Shown here: positions 62,883-64,000 of the stretch, piece by piece
Layout: each line of letters opens with the position of its first letter
Numbering within the stretch: position 1 is the first letter of the stretch
Source of the DNA: Niallia circulans NBRC 13626
GTDB lineage: Bacteria; Bacillota; Bacilli; Bacillales; Cytobacillaceae
Assembly (NCBI RefSeq): GCF_001591585.1
Contig: NZ_BCVE01000008.1
Span: 1-64,000, forward strand
Direction: 5' to 3'
Length of the DNA stretch: 64,000 nt
The notes under the pieces: generated by a model
What the model was told of the DNA's origin: nothing
Databases searched by the model: none
What the model saw: the letters and a program-made list of their open reading frames with translations, nothing else
Program-made: the position numbers and the translations under genes

Positions 62883-63006
62883 TACCTAAATCTCCCCACT
62901 TTTATCCGAACATATCCTTAAAATATTGTAACACTAATCGGATGAATTTTGAACGTAGCATTGTCATTACAAGTGCCTGTCCAATTAGATGCGTAATAAC
63001 ACTTTA

Positions 63007-63073
63007 TTAGCACAGCAATAAGTAACTTGCTAATTCTCATATAGAGGTATTAGCAAGTTATCAATTATGCTAA
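63007..63073. repeat. Two-tier inverted repeat upstream of recQ
   Basis: Inner arms AACTTGCTAAT (63024-63034) and ATTAGCAAGTT (63049-63059) are perfect; outer arms TTAGCA (63007-63012) and TGCTAA (63068-63073) flank them. No T run follows on either strand, so it is not a standard terminator. It lies between recQ and the spore microprotein genes. Confidence 0.65.
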
Positions 63074-63128
63074 GCTACACTCTGCTAACAACATGAACCG
63101 AAAGCAGAGGATCAGCCTTTAATTAAAT

Positions 63129-63290
63129 TTATAGCCAAGCTGCTCCTACGATGATTAATAAAATGAAAAGTACTACGATTAAGACAAACCCACTGCCAAA
63201 TCCAAATCCTCCGCAAGGAGCTACTGGTGCAGCAACCGGGGCCGCATAACCGCATCCACAATTATCGTATCCAAATCCTCCGTAACCCAT
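63129..63290 (-). CDS. YjcZ-family sporulation microprotein, 53 aa
   Basis: Too short for ordinary listing. Gly/Cys-rich head MGYGGFGYDNCGCGYAAPVA, a Pro/Ala linker, then one hydrophobic helix (FVLIVVLFILLIIVGAAWL) to the end. This is the YjcZ/SscA type found in several copies per spore former; SscA assists coat assembly in B. subtilis. The ribosome site before ATG 63290 is weak. Probably expressed during sporulation in the mother cell; that is by family. Confidence 0.85.
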   Translation of the reverse strand: MGYGGFGYDNCGCGYAAPVAAPVAPCGGFGFGSGFVLIVVLFILLIIVGAAWL

Positions 63291-63327
63291 TTTATAAAAC
63301 ACTCCTTTTTTTCTATCTTTATTCCTA

Positions 63328-63429
63328 TCAGAAGCCGACGTAACAAGAACCTACAATTATTAATAAAATGAATAGCACTACTAGTAGAGCAAAACCTCCA
63401 CCAAAACCAGCTGTATGGCCACCACTCAT
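63328..63429 (-). CDS. YjcZ/SscA-family sporulation microprotein, 33 aa
   Basis: Only 33 residues: MSGGHTAGFGGGF then the hydrophobic helix ALLVVLFILLIIVGSCYVGF. The LLVVLFILLIIVG core is almost the same as in the neighbouring 53-residue protein, indicating tandem duplication. GGGAGGTGG lies 5 bases before the ATG, a strong ribosome site. It is 37 bp upstream of the second copy and probably co-transcribed. SscA-like spore coat assembly protein by resemblance. Confidence 0.88.
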   Translation of the reverse strand: MSGGHTAGFGGGFALLVVLFILLIIVGSCYVGF

Positions 63430-63568
63430 TTATTCCACCTCCCTCATACACATAAGCATCATATGAGTCTAGAGTTTGTCCTGTTTGGGCGTTTGAAGAA
63501 AAAGCTGAAAATTTATTAAAGTATGTAGACAGATTCCTTTCAGAAAGAAATCTGCCTTTAATAATTGT

Positions 63569-63859
63569 TTAAAAGAAAGGAATAAAGGCCAATGCTGCGA
63601 TTAACCCTAAAGATACTCCTATTGCGGCTGCACCAAATCCCCAGCCCCAACCCCAGCCCCAGCCGGGTCTATTACCACGTCTATAACCATATCCGAATCC
63701 ACCATGGTTTCTCCGATTTCCCCCTATTGGTCGAATATACACTTTATTAGGAGTGACTCTTTCGATGATTCCAGTATGAACCTCACCACTATGGGTACGG
63801 ATTCTTACACATCTTCCAACACCTTTTGAACACTGATTATAAAAATTCTTAGCAGACAT
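63569..63859 (-). CDS. Gly/Trp-rich small protein with Sm-like N-terminus, 96 aa
   Basis: The first 45 residues include a short beta-type segment (CVRIRTHSGEVHTGIIERV, NKVYIRP) that looks like a small Sm/SH3-like barrel. A Gly/Arg/Trp-rich middle follows (GWGWGWGWGFG) and a C-terminal hydrophobic helix (IGVSLGLIAALAFIPFF). GGAGG lies 7 bases before the ATG. Its neighbours are spore microproteins and its composition is like spore-surface proteins, so a sporulation role is plausible, but I do not recognise a named family. Confidence 0.7.
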   Translation of the reverse strand: MSAKNFYNQCSKGVGRCVRIRTHSGEVHTGIIERVTPNKVYIRPIGGNRRNHGGFGYGYRRGNRPGWGWGWGWGFGAAAIGVSLGLIAALAFIPFF

Positions 63860-64000
63860 TTATCACACCTCCAACCATTCATCCCTATTATCCTATGTAC
63901 AAGTCTAAAAAAAGAATGGACAACTATCATAAGAGAAGAGCGGATATTTTGACTGATTATTTCATTAAGATTAAATCAGAAAAAAAATCCTTCCTTTACG

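Noticed and set aside
63221-63451. Minus-strand 76-residue open frame
   Set aside because: It runs out of frame through the two YjcZ-type genes, which have better starts and recognised sequences.

Overview
The window is chromosomal DNA of a low-GC, endospore-forming Bacillaceae. This rests on AT-rich DNA, strong AGGAGG-type ribosome sites, frequent TTG/GTG starts, B. subtilis-type gene families (YkuK, YdjO, DUF2533, IDEAL, PucA-E, GltC) and YjcZ/SscA-type spore microproteins. The genus cannot be fixed from the sequence alone; a Bacillus, Niallia or Cytobacillus relative would fit. No rRNA, tRNA, CRISPR array or intact prophage was seen.

Layout. 1-390 is the N-terminal part of a BceR-like response regulator cut by the window edge. 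525-1515 is a badly decayed Tn3-family transposon: a resolvase relic and the 5' part of a transposase relic, divergent. 1588-2727 is a membrane-anchored beta-lactamase-like serine hydrolase. 3.1-11.4 kb is mostly leftward housekeeping: a STAS protein, a DEAD-box helicase, a MurG homologue, a Cof-type phosphatase, a ring-cleaving dioxygenase, exonuclease III and a metallo-beta-lactamase hydrolase. 11.46-13.9 kb is an FMN-riboswitch-controlled riboflavin operon holding only ribE, ribB (no GTP cyclohydrolase domain) and ribH. 13.9-28.2 kb holds a chromate transporter, a tyrosine recombinase, a GntR/ABC operon with a palindromic operator on its promoter, signal peptidase I, a TerC-type metal protein, two cyclophilins, an SF1 helicase and an HD protein. 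28.5-35.6 kb is glutamate synthase (both subunits) with divergent GltC.

35.7-42.6 kb holds oligoendopeptidase F, a promoter-terminator unit that looks like an undescribed ~130-nt small RNA, an IDEAL protein, a second Cof phosphatase, a branched-chain aminotransferase preceded by an unlisted 43-codon gene with its own terminator, and a CAP-domain surface protein. 42.6-46.2 kb has two transporters and PurT. Five tandem 52-bp palindromic repeats follow (46343-46602). 46.7-54.2 kb is a purine-degradation operon (pucA-B-C-D-E, OHCU decarboxylase, pucM, allantoinase) that would convert xanthine to urate and HIU to allantoate, but lacks urate oxidase. An XRE regulator and a coiled-coil protein lie divergently upstream. 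The end of the window carries a LysM-3D wall protein, a sporulation-type histidine kinase with a degenerate MHYT-like sensor, YdjO, an alanyl-tRNA editing protein, RecQ and three small spore-type genes.

Best candidates for something new: the 37.8 kb small RNA, the palindromic repeat array, the 43-codon gene with internal duplication, the uricase-less purine operon and the split riboflavin operon. No single cluster here clearly constitutes a novel multi-gene system.
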